6,179 bases of DNA from Acidimicrobiia bacterium (GTDB taxonomy: Bacteria; Actinomycetota; Acidimicrobiia; Acidimicrobiales; Aldehydirespiratoraceae). Shown here in pieces: positions 1 to 5,349 of this stretch; position 1 is the first letter of the stretch, and every line of letters begins with the position of its first letter. The notes under the pieces were generated by a model that saw only the letters and a program-made list of their open reading frames with translations, was not told where the DNA came from and searched no databases. Location: positions 1 to 6,179 of the forward strand of contig JAJDZO010000074.1 of the NCBI GenBank assembly GCA_022824605.1. The letters are read 5' to 3'. Position numbers and translations under genes: made by a program.

Positions 1-569
1 TGCAAGGACTGCTAGGAGCCGAAGCGGTCACCGTGCCCCGCCTCGCCGGCGGCCGCCGCCCAGCCGATACCGGCCACCGAATGCCGTTGCATACAAGCAG
101 GGCCGACAGATCACAGACCCCCAAGACCAAGGCGACCAAGAAGGCCAAACGGGAGAGGCCACCGACTCGGCAAGCAGCGCGCCACGGCAACGAGGTGCCC
201 GACGCGGCCACCAAGAAGGCCAGAAAGGAGAGGTCGTCAACTGCTCCGTGGCCGGGGCGGCTGCCTGCGCCTCAGCCGGCTGTGGTGCTGGAGAGGCCCG
301 AGGCGATCACTGTCTGTGACCGTCACGGCGATCCCGTCACCGTCAGCGGACGGGGCGAAGCGAGCGCGGCGCCGTGGCAGATGACGGACTCCGCCGGCCA
401 CAGCCGAACGGTTGTCGCCTGGGCTGGGCCCTGGCCGCTCGACGAGCGCTGGTGGCGTCCATCCGTCCGCCGCCGCCAGGCCCGCTTCCAGATGGTCCTC
501 GACGACGGCTCGGCCCATCTGTGCGTGCTCGAGTCCGGCCGCTGGCAGCGCGAGGCCACCTACGACTGA
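1..569 (+). CDS. imuB: ImuB, Y-family polymerase-like SOS mutasome protein (C-terminal part, 5' end outside window)
   Basis: The frame is open from the first bases, giving 188 visible codons up to TGA at 567-569, so the true start is upstream. The opening residues QGLLGAEAVTVPRLAGGRRP and the closing block, where AGPWPLDERWW is followed by ARFQMVLDDG and ends SGRWQREATYD, match the typical C-terminus of actinobacterial ImuB. Between them lies the usual PWPGRLPAPQPA segment. ImuB is an inactive relative of Y-family polymerases that connects DnaE2 to the sliding clamp during SOS translesion synthesis. That role comes from the family; the clamp-binding motif and polymerase fold would lie upstream of the window. 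Odd feature: a Lys/Arg-rich linker containing the imperfect copies TKKAKRER and TKKARKER sits just before the PWPGRLPAP segment. The GTG at 33 is an internal codon, since recognisable ImuB sequence continues upstream of it. The gene is convergent with hicB, 31 bp away. Confidence 0.88.
   Translation, partial: QGLLGAEAVTVPRLAGGRRPADTGHRMPLHTSRADRSQTPKTKATKKAKRERPPTRQAARHGNEVPDAATKKARKERSSTAPWPGRLPAPQPAVVLERPEAITVCDRHGDPVTVSGRGEASAAPWQMTDSAGHSRTVVAWAGPWPLDERWWRPSVRRRQARFQMVLDDGSAHLCVLESGRWQREATYD
135..233 (+). repeat. Imperfect 24-bp direct repeat in the basic linker of imuB
   Basis: Bases 135-158 and 210-233 match at 21 of 24 positions and are offset by exactly 75 bp (25 codons). They encode TKKAKRER and TKKARKER. 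The spacing in whole codons suggests an in-frame duplication that expanded a positively charged linker. It lies before the conserved PWPGRLPAP segment of ImuB. Confidence 0.6.
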
Positions 570-581
570 CTGCACAGCCGA

Positions 582-620
582 TGACTGCGCAACTGAGCGA
601 TTAGCTGCTCCGAGCAGTCA
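582..620. terminator. Inverted repeats at the imuB/hicB convergent junction, possible bidirectional terminator
   Basis: TGACTGC at 582-588 is the perfect inverse of GCAGTCA at 614-620. A tighter hairpin, CTGCTC at 605-610 with GAGCAG at 612-617, lies inside the last codons of hicB. TGACTGC also occurs directly at 567-573, across the imuB stop codon. There is no T-run, so intrinsic termination is uncertain. The position between two converging genes is what supports the call. Confidence 0.3.
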
Positions 621-852
621 CCGTGTCGAGTCGTGCCGCGTCGTACAACTCCCAGGGGAGCGGGAGAGGCAGCGACTCTCCGTTGGCTCTCATGTCGGAC
701 ACGATGTCGGTTACTAGGGATCGAATGCCGTTCGACGCCTCGGCCTCTGTGGGCGCCAAATGGCTCACCAGCAAGAACCCATTGCACGCGCCCACCCAAG
801 CGTCGTCATCTTCCGACCAGGAAGTGCGATACTCATAGCCAGGATCATTCAT
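601..852 (-). CDS. hicB: HicB-like antitoxin (short form)
   Basis: An 83-aa protein. The pattern YEYRTSWSEDDDAWVG at residues 6-21, then LAPTEAEASNGIRSLVTDIV at about 32-51 and MRANGESLPLPL at 54-65, follows the HicB partial RNase-H-like fold (Y-x-V-x-W-S-x-E-D, then an acidic helix, then G-x-x-L-P-x-P). HicB proteins bind and block HicA and usually repress their own operon. The ATG at 852 is chosen because it follows a strong AAGGAGG at 859-865 with a 6-nt gap. A start 9 codons upstream would lie deeper inside hicA. The start overlaps the hicA stop by 8 bp (ATGAATGA), which implies translational coupling. Odd point: the protein ends about 18 residues after the PLPL motif, so the C-terminal ribbon-helix-helix or HTH DNA-binding domain seen in many HicB proteins is absent. 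It could be a natural short form or a truncated gene. Confidence 0.72.
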   Translation of the reverse strand: MNDPGYEYRTSWSEDDDAWVGACNGFLLVSHLAPTEAEASNGIRSLVTDIVSDMRANGESLPLPLPWELYDAARLDTVTARSS

Positions 853-1102
853 CGTTTGCCTCCTTGAGATAGATGGCAAGCAGCACCTGCCGAACCTGGT
901 AGGGCTTGGCCTCCCCGTCCTGATTCTGGATGTTCACTCTCGGCATGCCTCGCCAAGGAGTGCGATAGATCAGATGGCTCCCCTTGCGGCGAGGTTCGCC
1001 GAAGTATAGGCGGCACACCTTCGCCAGATCCGAGAAGCGGATCCCCGTCTGGCTCCTGCGCCATTTCGTGATCATCGCCTGAGCCCTCTCGTGCTCCGTC
1101 AC
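845..1102 (-). CDS. hicA: HicA-like mRNA interferase toxin
   Basis: An 85-aa protein. The core YFGEPRRKGSHLIYRTPW at residues 33-50 contains the G-S-H signature with His43, the expected catalytic histidine of the HicA double-stranded-RNA-binding-like fold. It is followed by PRVNIQN at 54-60 and KPYQVRQVLLAI at 66-77, which matches the elongated HicA type common in actinobacteria. HicA toxins cleave mRNA and stop translation unless bound by HicB. The start is GTG at 1102, because GGAGG at 1109-1113 lies 6 nt upstream of it. A GTG at 1129 would add nine residues and has no such site. Gene order toxin then antitoxin, with an 8-bp overlap into hicB, is the canonical hicAB arrangement. It is transcribed away from dnaE2. 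The family call is good; toxicity is inferred. Confidence 0.78.
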   Translation of the reverse strand: MTEHERAQAMITKWRRSQTGIRFSDLAKVCRLYFGEPRRKGSHLIYRTPWRGMPRVNIQNQDGEAKPYQVRQVLLAIYLKEANDE

Positions 1103-1108
1103 TTCAAT

Positions 1109-1113
1109 CCTCC
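1109..1113 (-). promoter_or_regulatory. Ribosome binding site that sets the hicA start
   Basis: GGAGG read on the minus strand lies 6 nt before the GTG at 1102. It selects this start over the in-frame GTG at 1129, which lies upstream of the site. Confidence 0.6.
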
Positions 1114-1122
1114 GACCTGAGA

Positions 1123-1140
1123 GCCGCACACAGCTGCGGC
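1123..1140. promoter_or_regulatory. Inverted repeat in the hicAB leader, possible operator
   Basis: GCCGCA at 1123-1128 and TGCGGC at 1135-1140 form a perfect 6-bp inverted repeat with a 6-bp spacer. It sits between the putative hicAB -10 element and the hicA start, where an autoregulatory operator or a leader hairpin would be expected. The encoded HicB lacks an evident DNA-binding domain, so what would bind here is unclear. Confidence 0.3.
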
Positions 1141-1151
1141 ACCACTGGACT

Positions 1152-1179
1152 ATTAGTGTGTTATTTCAATATTTGTCAA
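1152..1179 (-). promoter_or_regulatory. Putative sigma70-type promoter of hicAB
   Basis: On the minus strand a perfect -35 TTGACA (1179-1174) is followed after 16 bp by ACTAAT (1157-1152), which matches TATAAT at 4 of 6 positions. TAATAG after an 18-bp spacer is a second choice. The element lies in the AT-rich part of the divergent region and would place transcription start about 40 bp before the hicA GTG. Confidence 0.5.
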
Positions 1180-1211
1180 GCTTTATCAATCAGAACCATC
1201 GTGGATGGATA

Positions 1212-1227
1212 GCGAACATTTGTTCGT
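1212..1227. promoter_or_regulatory. LexA-binding SOS box controlling dnaE2
   Basis: GCGAACATTTGTTCGT contains the exact palindrome CGAAC-ATTT-GTTCG (1213-1226), which fits the Cheo-type LexA operator GAAC-N4-GTTC used in actinobacteria and Firmicutes. It ends 17 bp before the dnaE2 ATG, so bound LexA would block transcription of dnaE2 until DNA damage. A clear -35/-10 pair for dnaE2 could not be assigned. The site is about 30 bp beyond the hicAB -35, so direct control of hicAB is less likely. Confidence 0.82.
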
Positions 1228-1244
1228 CTGGCTAGGGTTTGAGG

Positions 1245-4200
1245 ATGGGGTTTGACAATCCGGTTATTCCTTGGCGGGAGCTGGAGAGGCGCCTGTCGGA
1301 CCGAGGCTCCGCACCACCACGGTCAAACATCATCAGCAGCCGCGAGCCCGTGCCCTTCAACGCCCTGGGCGTGGTTCAGAGCCTCCCCGACCGGGGCAGC
1401 GGGGTGGGGCGGGTGCCGTATGCGGAGTTGCACACACATTCCCGGTTCAGTTTCATGGACGGCTCGTCGAGCCCTGAAGAGTTGGTGGCCGAAGCGGCCC
1501 GGCTCGAGCTCGACACCCTGGCGCTCACCGACCGTGACGGTTTCTACGGGGTGGTGCGCTTCGCTGAGGCTGCCGAGGCTGCTGGGGTGCCCACGGTGTT
1601 CGGCGCGGAACTCACCCTCGACCTGCCCCGACGCCGGGCGCGCTCGGGCCCCGACGTTGCGTGCGAGCAGGGCCGTTCGGTGGTAGTGCTGGCCCGTGAC
1701 GCCGCCGGTTACGCGGCGCTGGGGACACTGATCACCAAAGCGCACATGGCCGGACGCAAGGGCGAGCCCCGGCTGTCTAGCGAGGACTTCCTACAGGCGG
1801 CAGCCGCCCATCGCGACCGGTGGGCGATCCTCACCGGAGCCCACAACGGCACGGTGCCCTCCGCTCTGGTGCACCACGGGCCGACAGCCGCGGCTGCGGA
1901 GCTGTGTCGGCTGGTCGATGCGGCTGGCGCCGGCAACGTGTTCGTTGAGCTGTGGGACCACGCAGACCCGCTCGACAGCCACCGCAACGACACCCTGGCC
2001 GAACTCAGCGTGCGCCACCGAGCGCAACCGGTGTGCACCAACGCGGTGCGCTACGCCTCGCCCGCCCACCGACGCCTGGCCGACTCGCTGGCCTCGGTGG
2101 GCGACCGGCGCAGCCTCGACGATCACGACGGATGGCTGCCCGCCTGGGGAGGCGCCCACCTGCGCTCCGGAGCCGAGCAGGACCGCCGCTTCGCCCGCTA
2201 CCCCGGCGCAACCGAGGCCGCGGCCGCGTTGGGACTGGAATGCGCGTTCAGCCTGTCGCTGGTGGCGCCGGAACTTCCGCCGTATGAGTGCCCCGACGGT
2301 CTCGACGAGGCGGCCTTCCTGCGCCGCCTCGCCACCGAGGGCGGCCGGATCCGCTACGGCTCCCCCGAAGCCGAGCGGGTGCCGGGCGCCTGGCATCAGA
2401 TCAACCACGAGCTCGACATCATCGAGCAACTCGGATTCCCGGGCTACTTCCTGGTGGTGTGGGACATCACATCGTTCTGCCGCAGCCAAGACATCTACTG
2501 CCAGGGCCGGGGCTCGGCGGCCAACTCGGCGGTGTGTTACGTGCTGGGCATCACCAACGTGGACTCCGTGGCGCTGGGGCTGCTGTTCGAGCGGTTCCTG
2601 TCGCCTGAACGCGACGGCCCGCCCGACATCGACATCGACATCGAAAGCGACCGCCGAGAAGAGGTGATCCAATACGTGTACAGCCGCTACGGCCGCGACC
2701 GCGCCGCCCAGGTGGCCAACGTGATCACCTACCGGGGCCGCTCGGCGGTGCGCGACGCGGCCAAGGCGCTGGGCCATCCACCCGCCCGCGCGGACGTCTG
2801 GGCCAAGTCGCTGGACCGTTGGGGCGGCCTCGACCAGATGGCATCGGCCCTCGACACAGAAACCGCCGGCCCCCACGCAGAAGCCGCCGGCCCCCACGCC
2901 GACAAGCAGCGCCGCGGCCGGGACATCGACCGGGACCGCGGCGCGATCCCCTCTGAGGTGTTGCGTCTTGCGGCCGAAGCCGAGGGAGGGCCACGGCATC
3001 TGGGCATCCACTCCGGCGGGATGGTGATCTGCGACCGGCCCATCGCAGAGGTGTGCCCGGTGGAGTGGGCCACGATGACCGACCGGTCGGTGCTGCAGTG
3101 GGACAAGGACGACTGCGCGGCGGCAGGTCTGGTGAAGTTCGACCTGCTGGGGCTGGGGATGCTCTCCGCGCTGCACTACGCGGTGGACCTGGTGGCCTCA
3201 GCCCACGACGAGCGCATAGACCTGGCCACCCTGCCCCAGGATCCCGCCGTGTACGACATGCTGTGCCAGGCCGACTCGGTGGGCGTGTTCCAGGTGGAGT
3301 CGCGAGCGCAGATGGCCACCCTGCCCCGGCTACGGCCCCGCTGCTTCTATGACCTTGTGGTGGAGGTGGCCCTGATCCGGCCGGGCCCGATCCAGGGCGG
3401 CTCGGTGCATCCCTACATACGGCGCCGCAACGGAGTCGAGCCGGTCACCTACCTGCATCCGCTGCTGGAGCGGTCGCTGGCCAAGACGCTGGGGGTGCCC
3501 CTGTTCCAGGAGCAGCTCATGGGTATGGCCATCGACGCGGCCGGGTTCACCCCCGCGGAGTCCGACGAGTTGCGCCGGGCGATGGGCGCCAAACGTTCGG
3601 TGGAGCGCATGCAGGCGCTGAGGGGCCGGTTCTTCGCGGGGACAGCCGCCCGCGGCATCGACGCAGAAACCGGCGAGCAGATCTGGCAGAAGATGGTGGC
3701 CTTCGCCAACTACGGGTTCCCCGAGAGCCACTCGGTGTCGTTCGCCTACCTGGTGTACGCCTCGGCCTGGATCAAGCTGCACTACCCGGCCGCGTTCTGC
3801 GCGGCGCTGCTCAACGCCCAGCCGATGGGCTTCTACTCGCCGCATTCGCTGTGCCAGGACGCCCGCCGCCACGGTGTGGTGGTACACAGCCCCGACATCA
3901 ACCTGTCGGCCGACACCGCCACGCTGGAGCCGTGCGCCACCTCCACCGGCGAGGTGGCGGTACGCCTGGGGCTGTCGTCGGTGCGGGGAGTGGGCCCGGA
4001 GCTGGCCGCGGCCATAGCCGCCGACGCCCCGTACGACTCGATGGAGCATCTGGTTCGGGCCATGTCGGAGCGCAAGCTCGTGGCTGATGGGGCCGACAGC
4101 GCCACCGCGGCCACCAACGGCCGGCGACGCACAAGCCGGAGGCGCAAACAGCCAGGACGTCTGCCGGCGCTGGAGTTGCCGGCGCTGGAGGCACTGGCCG

Positions 4201-4742
4201 CCGCCGGGGCGTTCGACTCGCTGGGCCTGGACCGGCGCGAGGCTCTGTGGACCGCCGGGGCGGTGGCCCAGTCCGACGCCGCCCGACTCGATGGCGCAGT
4301 CACCGGCACTCGGCTGCCGGAACTGAACCCCATGTCGCAAGCAGAGCAGGCCGCAGCCGACCTGTGGTCCACCGGCGTGTCAGCCGACGGTCACCCGACC
4401 CGCTTCCACCGCACCGAACTGGCCGCCGCGGGGGTGGTGGCCGCAGCCGATCTGTTGACCTGCCCGGTCGGGCGGGTGAAGGTGGCCGGAACGGTGTCGC
4501 ACCGCCAGCGCCCGCCCACCGCCGGAGGCACCATGTTCATCAACCTCGAGGACGAGACCGGCCTCATCAACGTGATCGTGTCGAAAGGCTGCCAAGCCCG
4601 GTTCCCCAAGCCGGCCTTCACGGCTGCCGCGCTCACCATCCGGGGTCGCCTCGAGCGCCACGAAGGCGCAATCAACGTCATCGCCGAGCACCTGGCTCCC
4701 CTAGCACTGCCAGCCACCCTCGCAAGCCGCGACTTCCGCTGA
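1245..4742 (+). CDS. dnaE2: DnaE2 (ImuC), error-prone DNA polymerase III alpha-type subunit
   Basis: A 1165-aa C-family polymerase acting in SOS-induced translesion synthesis and mutagenesis with ImuA/ImuB. Start: ATG 1245 gives MGFDNPVIPWRELERRLS, the typical DnaE2 N-terminus, with a weak AGGG 7 nt upstream; the TTG at 1239 adds only two residues. Domains: PHP about 60-270 (HTHS at 63-66, GAEL ending near 123); polymerase core about 340-860 with GRGSAANS (421-428), PDIDIDI (460-466), GIHSGG from 587, VKFDLLGL, GVFQVES from 680 and ESHS from 827; the DnaE2 hallmark QPMGFYSP at 859-866; helix-hairpin-helix region about 890-1010; OB fold about 1078-1155; SRDFR end. The expected catalytic aspartates D461, D463 and D633 are all present, so it should be an active polymerase. 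The PHP metal site looks degraded (R97, A267 and R269 in place of expected ligands). Two low-complexity linkers (538-552 and about 945-985) make it slightly long for the family. It is preceded by an SOS box. Confidence 0.97.
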   Translation: MGFDNPVIPWRELERRLSDRGSAPPRSNIISSREPVPFNALGVVQSLPDRGSGVGRVPYAELHTHSRFSFMDGSSSPEELVAEAARLELDTLALTDRDGFYGVVRFAEAAEAAGVPTVFGAELTLDLPRRRARSGPDVACEQGRSVVVLARDAAGYAALGTLITKAHMAGRKGEPRLSSEDFLQAAAAHRDRWAILTGAHNGTVPSALVHHGPTAAAAELCRLVDAAGAGNVFVELWDHADPLDSHRNDTLAELSVRHRAQPVCTNAVRYASPAHRRLADSLASVGDRRSLDDHDGWLPAWGGAHLRSGAEQDRRFARYPGATEAAAALGLECAFSLSLVAPELPPYECPDGLDEAAFLRRLATEGGRIRYGSPEAERVPGAWHQINHELDIIEQLGFPGYFLVVWDITSFCRSQDIYCQGRGSAANSAVCYVLGITNVDSVALGLLFERFLSPERDGPPDIDIDIESDRREEVIQYVYSRYGRDRAAQVANVITYRGRSAVRDAAKALGHPPARADVWAKSLDRWGGLDQMASALDTETAGPHAEAAGPHADKQRRGRDIDRDRGAIPSEVLRLAAEAEGGPRHLGIHSGGMVICDRPIAEVCPVEWATMTDRSVLQWDKDDCAAAGLVKFDLLGLGMLSALHYAVDLVASAHDERIDLATLPQDPAVYDMLCQADSVGVFQVESRAQMATLPRLRPRCFYDLVVEVALIRPGPIQGGSVHPYIRRRNGVEPVTYLHPLLERSLAKTLGVPLFQEQLMGMAIDAAGFTPAESDELRRAMGAKRSVERMQALRGRFFAGTAARGIDAETGEQIWQKMVAFANYGFPESHSVSFAYLVYASAWIKLHYPAAFCAALLNAQPMGFYSPHSLCQDARRHGVVVHSPDINLSADTATLEPCATSTGEVAVRLGLSSVRGVGPELAAAIAADAPYDSMEHLVRAMSERKLVADGADSATAATNGRRRTSRRRKQPGRLPALELPALEALAAAGAFDSLGLDRREALWTAGAVAQSDAARLDGAVTGTRLPELNPMSQAEQAAADLWSTGVSADGHPTRFHRTELAAAGVVAAADLLTCPVGRVKVAGTVSHRQRPPTAGGTMFINLEDETGLINVIVSKGCQARFPKPAFTAAALTIRGRLERHEGAINVIAEHLAPLALPATLASRDFR
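2857..2898 (+). repeat. 21-bp tandem duplication within dnaE2
   Basis: Bases 2857-2877 and 2878-2898 are adjacent copies differing at one base (A at 2862, G at 2883). In frame they encode T-ETAGPH then A-EAAGPH (residues 538-551), followed by AD and a basic stretch KQRRGRD. This is a low-complexity insertion in the polymerase core, before the conserved GIHSGG block. Near-identity suggests a recent slippage or duplication event. Confidence 0.75.
4161..4190 (+). repeat. 15-bp tandem duplication within dnaE2
   Basis: CTGCCGGCGCTGGAG (4161-4175) is followed directly by TTGCCGGCGCTGGAG (4176-4190), a single mismatch, encoding LPALE twice (residues 973-982). It follows the arginine-rich linker RRRTSRRRK (960-968) and leads into the conserved helix-hairpin-helix region ALAAAGAFDSLGL. 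Confidence 0.65.
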
Positions 4743-4749
4743 ACTGGCG

Positions 4750-4763
4750 TCAGGCTGGCCTGA
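4750..4763. terminator. Small hairpin after the dnaE2 stop, weak terminator candidate
   Basis: TCAGG (4750-4754) and CCTGA (4759-4763) form a perfect 5-bp stem with a CTGG loop, 7 nt after the dnaE2 TGA. There is no T-run and the stem is short. The case rests mainly on its place between dnaE2 and the possible converging reading frame that ends at 4774. Confidence 0.25.
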
Positions 4764-4773
4764 GAGGCTCGAA

Positions 4774-5086
4774 CTAGCCGCGCCCGCCGACTATCAGGGC
4801 GTCGGCGGCTTCGCCGAGGATCCCCTCACCGTCGCGGGCCATGTCGAACGGCGTTCCAGTCACCATCCCGCAGATGGGGTCGATGGGACCGAGCAGAACG
4901 GGCAGGCTGAACTCCTGCTCGCCAGCCGGGCTCAACCTCCCACTCCGGACTGGGTGAGTAGGGCGATCCAGATCGAGACGCTAGGCATGGGTTAGAGCCA
5001 CCTTCGGTGCCCCTTCGGTCGGCGGATGCAGATGCGGGGGGCGTCTCAGACGCATGCTCCAAGGCCACCGACGGCTGGTTACTCAC
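4774..5086 (-). pseudogene. Possible decayed or frameshifted small gene, convergent with dnaE2
   Basis: No intact gene is recognised. One minus-strand frame is open from 4980 to a TAG at 4776-4774 (68 codons) with strongly G/C-biased third positions. It reads like folded protein: EFSLPVLLGPIDPICGMV, then TGTPFDMARDGEGILGEA, ending ADALIVGGRG. Its only evident start is TTG 4935 (53 aa), with a GGGAGG directly against it rather than spaced. The same frame is blocked by TAG at 4983-4981, beyond which it continues from ATG 5055. In another frame, GTG 5086 has a well-placed GGGGAG 8 nt upstream and begins MSNQPSVALEHASE, but that frame loses coding character after about 4985. A one-base indel or a nonsense mutation would explain both. 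Alternatives are a genuine 53-aa gene or chance open frames in GC-rich DNA. The 31-bp gap to the dnaE2 stop suits a converging gene. Confidence 0.3.
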
Positions 5087-5193
5087 GTCTATAACTCCCC
5101 TTACATTAGTGACATTGACTGTAACATCCTAAGACGCTTGATTTGGCTCGGTTCTCGTATATGAGGACGGCTTGGGTTGGTGCCCCACGGTGC

Positions 5194-5272
5194 TGCCGAC
5201 CGTCAACGGATCGGTCTCGAGGGGCGTGCAGCATCATGATGATGCCGACCGTCGATGTCAGCGACCGTTGAC
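5194..5272. repeat. Cluster of direct and inverted repeats upstream of the unknown gene
   Basis: TGCCGACCGTC occurs at 5194-5204 and 5243-5253, 49 bp apart. GTCAACGG (5202-5209) is the inverse of CCGTTGAC (5265-5272). GCATCAT-G-ATGATGC (5231-5245) is a perfect 7-bp-arm palindrome around one base. The last inverted copy overlaps the TTGACA of the promoter candidate, which would suit operator sites for a repressor. Alternatively, it is a foldable leader or chance. Confidence 0.4.
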
Positions 5273-5296
5273 AGGTACGGCTTGCGGGCGGATAGG
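5268..5296 (+). promoter_or_regulatory. Putative promoter for the unknown downstream gene
   Basis: A perfect -35 TTGACA (5268-5273) and GATAGG (5291-5296) are separated by 17 bp. The -10 is weak (3 of 6 matches). Transcription would start near 5303, giving a leader of about 47 nt before the ATG at 5350. A competing reading is TACGCT (5337-5342), spaced correctly for a leaderless transcript beginning at the ATG. Confidence 0.35.
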
Positions 5297-5349
5297 AGCT
5301 GGGAGCTTTGAGCCGGGGCGAAGGCGAAGCGCGGCCTACGCTGTCGGCC

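Larger units (their letters stand above)
5087..5349. other. Non-coding, repeat-bearing interval before the unknown gene
   Basis: No convincing reading frame was found here. The left half (5095-5160) is locally AT-rich and contains TTACA (5101-5105) and TGTAA (5120-5124) as opposed arms. The right half carries a direct repeat TGCCGACCGTC (5194-5204 and 5243-5253), an inverted pair GTCAACGG (5202-5209) and CCGTTGAC (5265-5272), and an odd-centred 15-bp palindrome at 5231-5245. It looks like a regulatory region rather than coding DNA. Confidence 0.45.

Noticed and set aside
33..569. A complete 178-aa gene starting at GTG 33
   Set aside because: The ten codons before it continue ImuB-like sequence (QGLLGAEAVT), so GTG 33 is an internal valine codon of a longer gene.
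1103..1129. GTG at 1129 as the hicA start
   Set aside because: The ribosome binding site GGAGG at 1109-1113 lies downstream of it and is correctly spaced for GTG 1102.
1239..1244. TTG at 1239 as the dnaE2 start
   Set aside because: ATG 1245 gives the usual MG-x-x-NP-x-IPW N-terminus and better spacing to AGGG at 1234-1237.
1791..3176. Long 461-codon open frame on the minus strand inside dnaE2
   Set aside because: It is antisense to a fully convincing polymerase with all conserved motifs. Long antisense frames are expected in GC-rich coding DNA, and its translation shows no recognisable motif.
4247..4777. Plus-strand 176-codon frame overlapping the end of dnaE2
   Set aside because: It is an out-of-frame shadow of the OB-fold region of dnaE2, arginine- and proline-rich with no motif.
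4995..5035. CACCTTCGGTG and neighbouring CCTTCGG as a terminator hairpin
   Set aside because: The stems are only about 3 bp with no T-run; the similarity is a short direct repeat of CCTTCGGT, not a stable hairpin.
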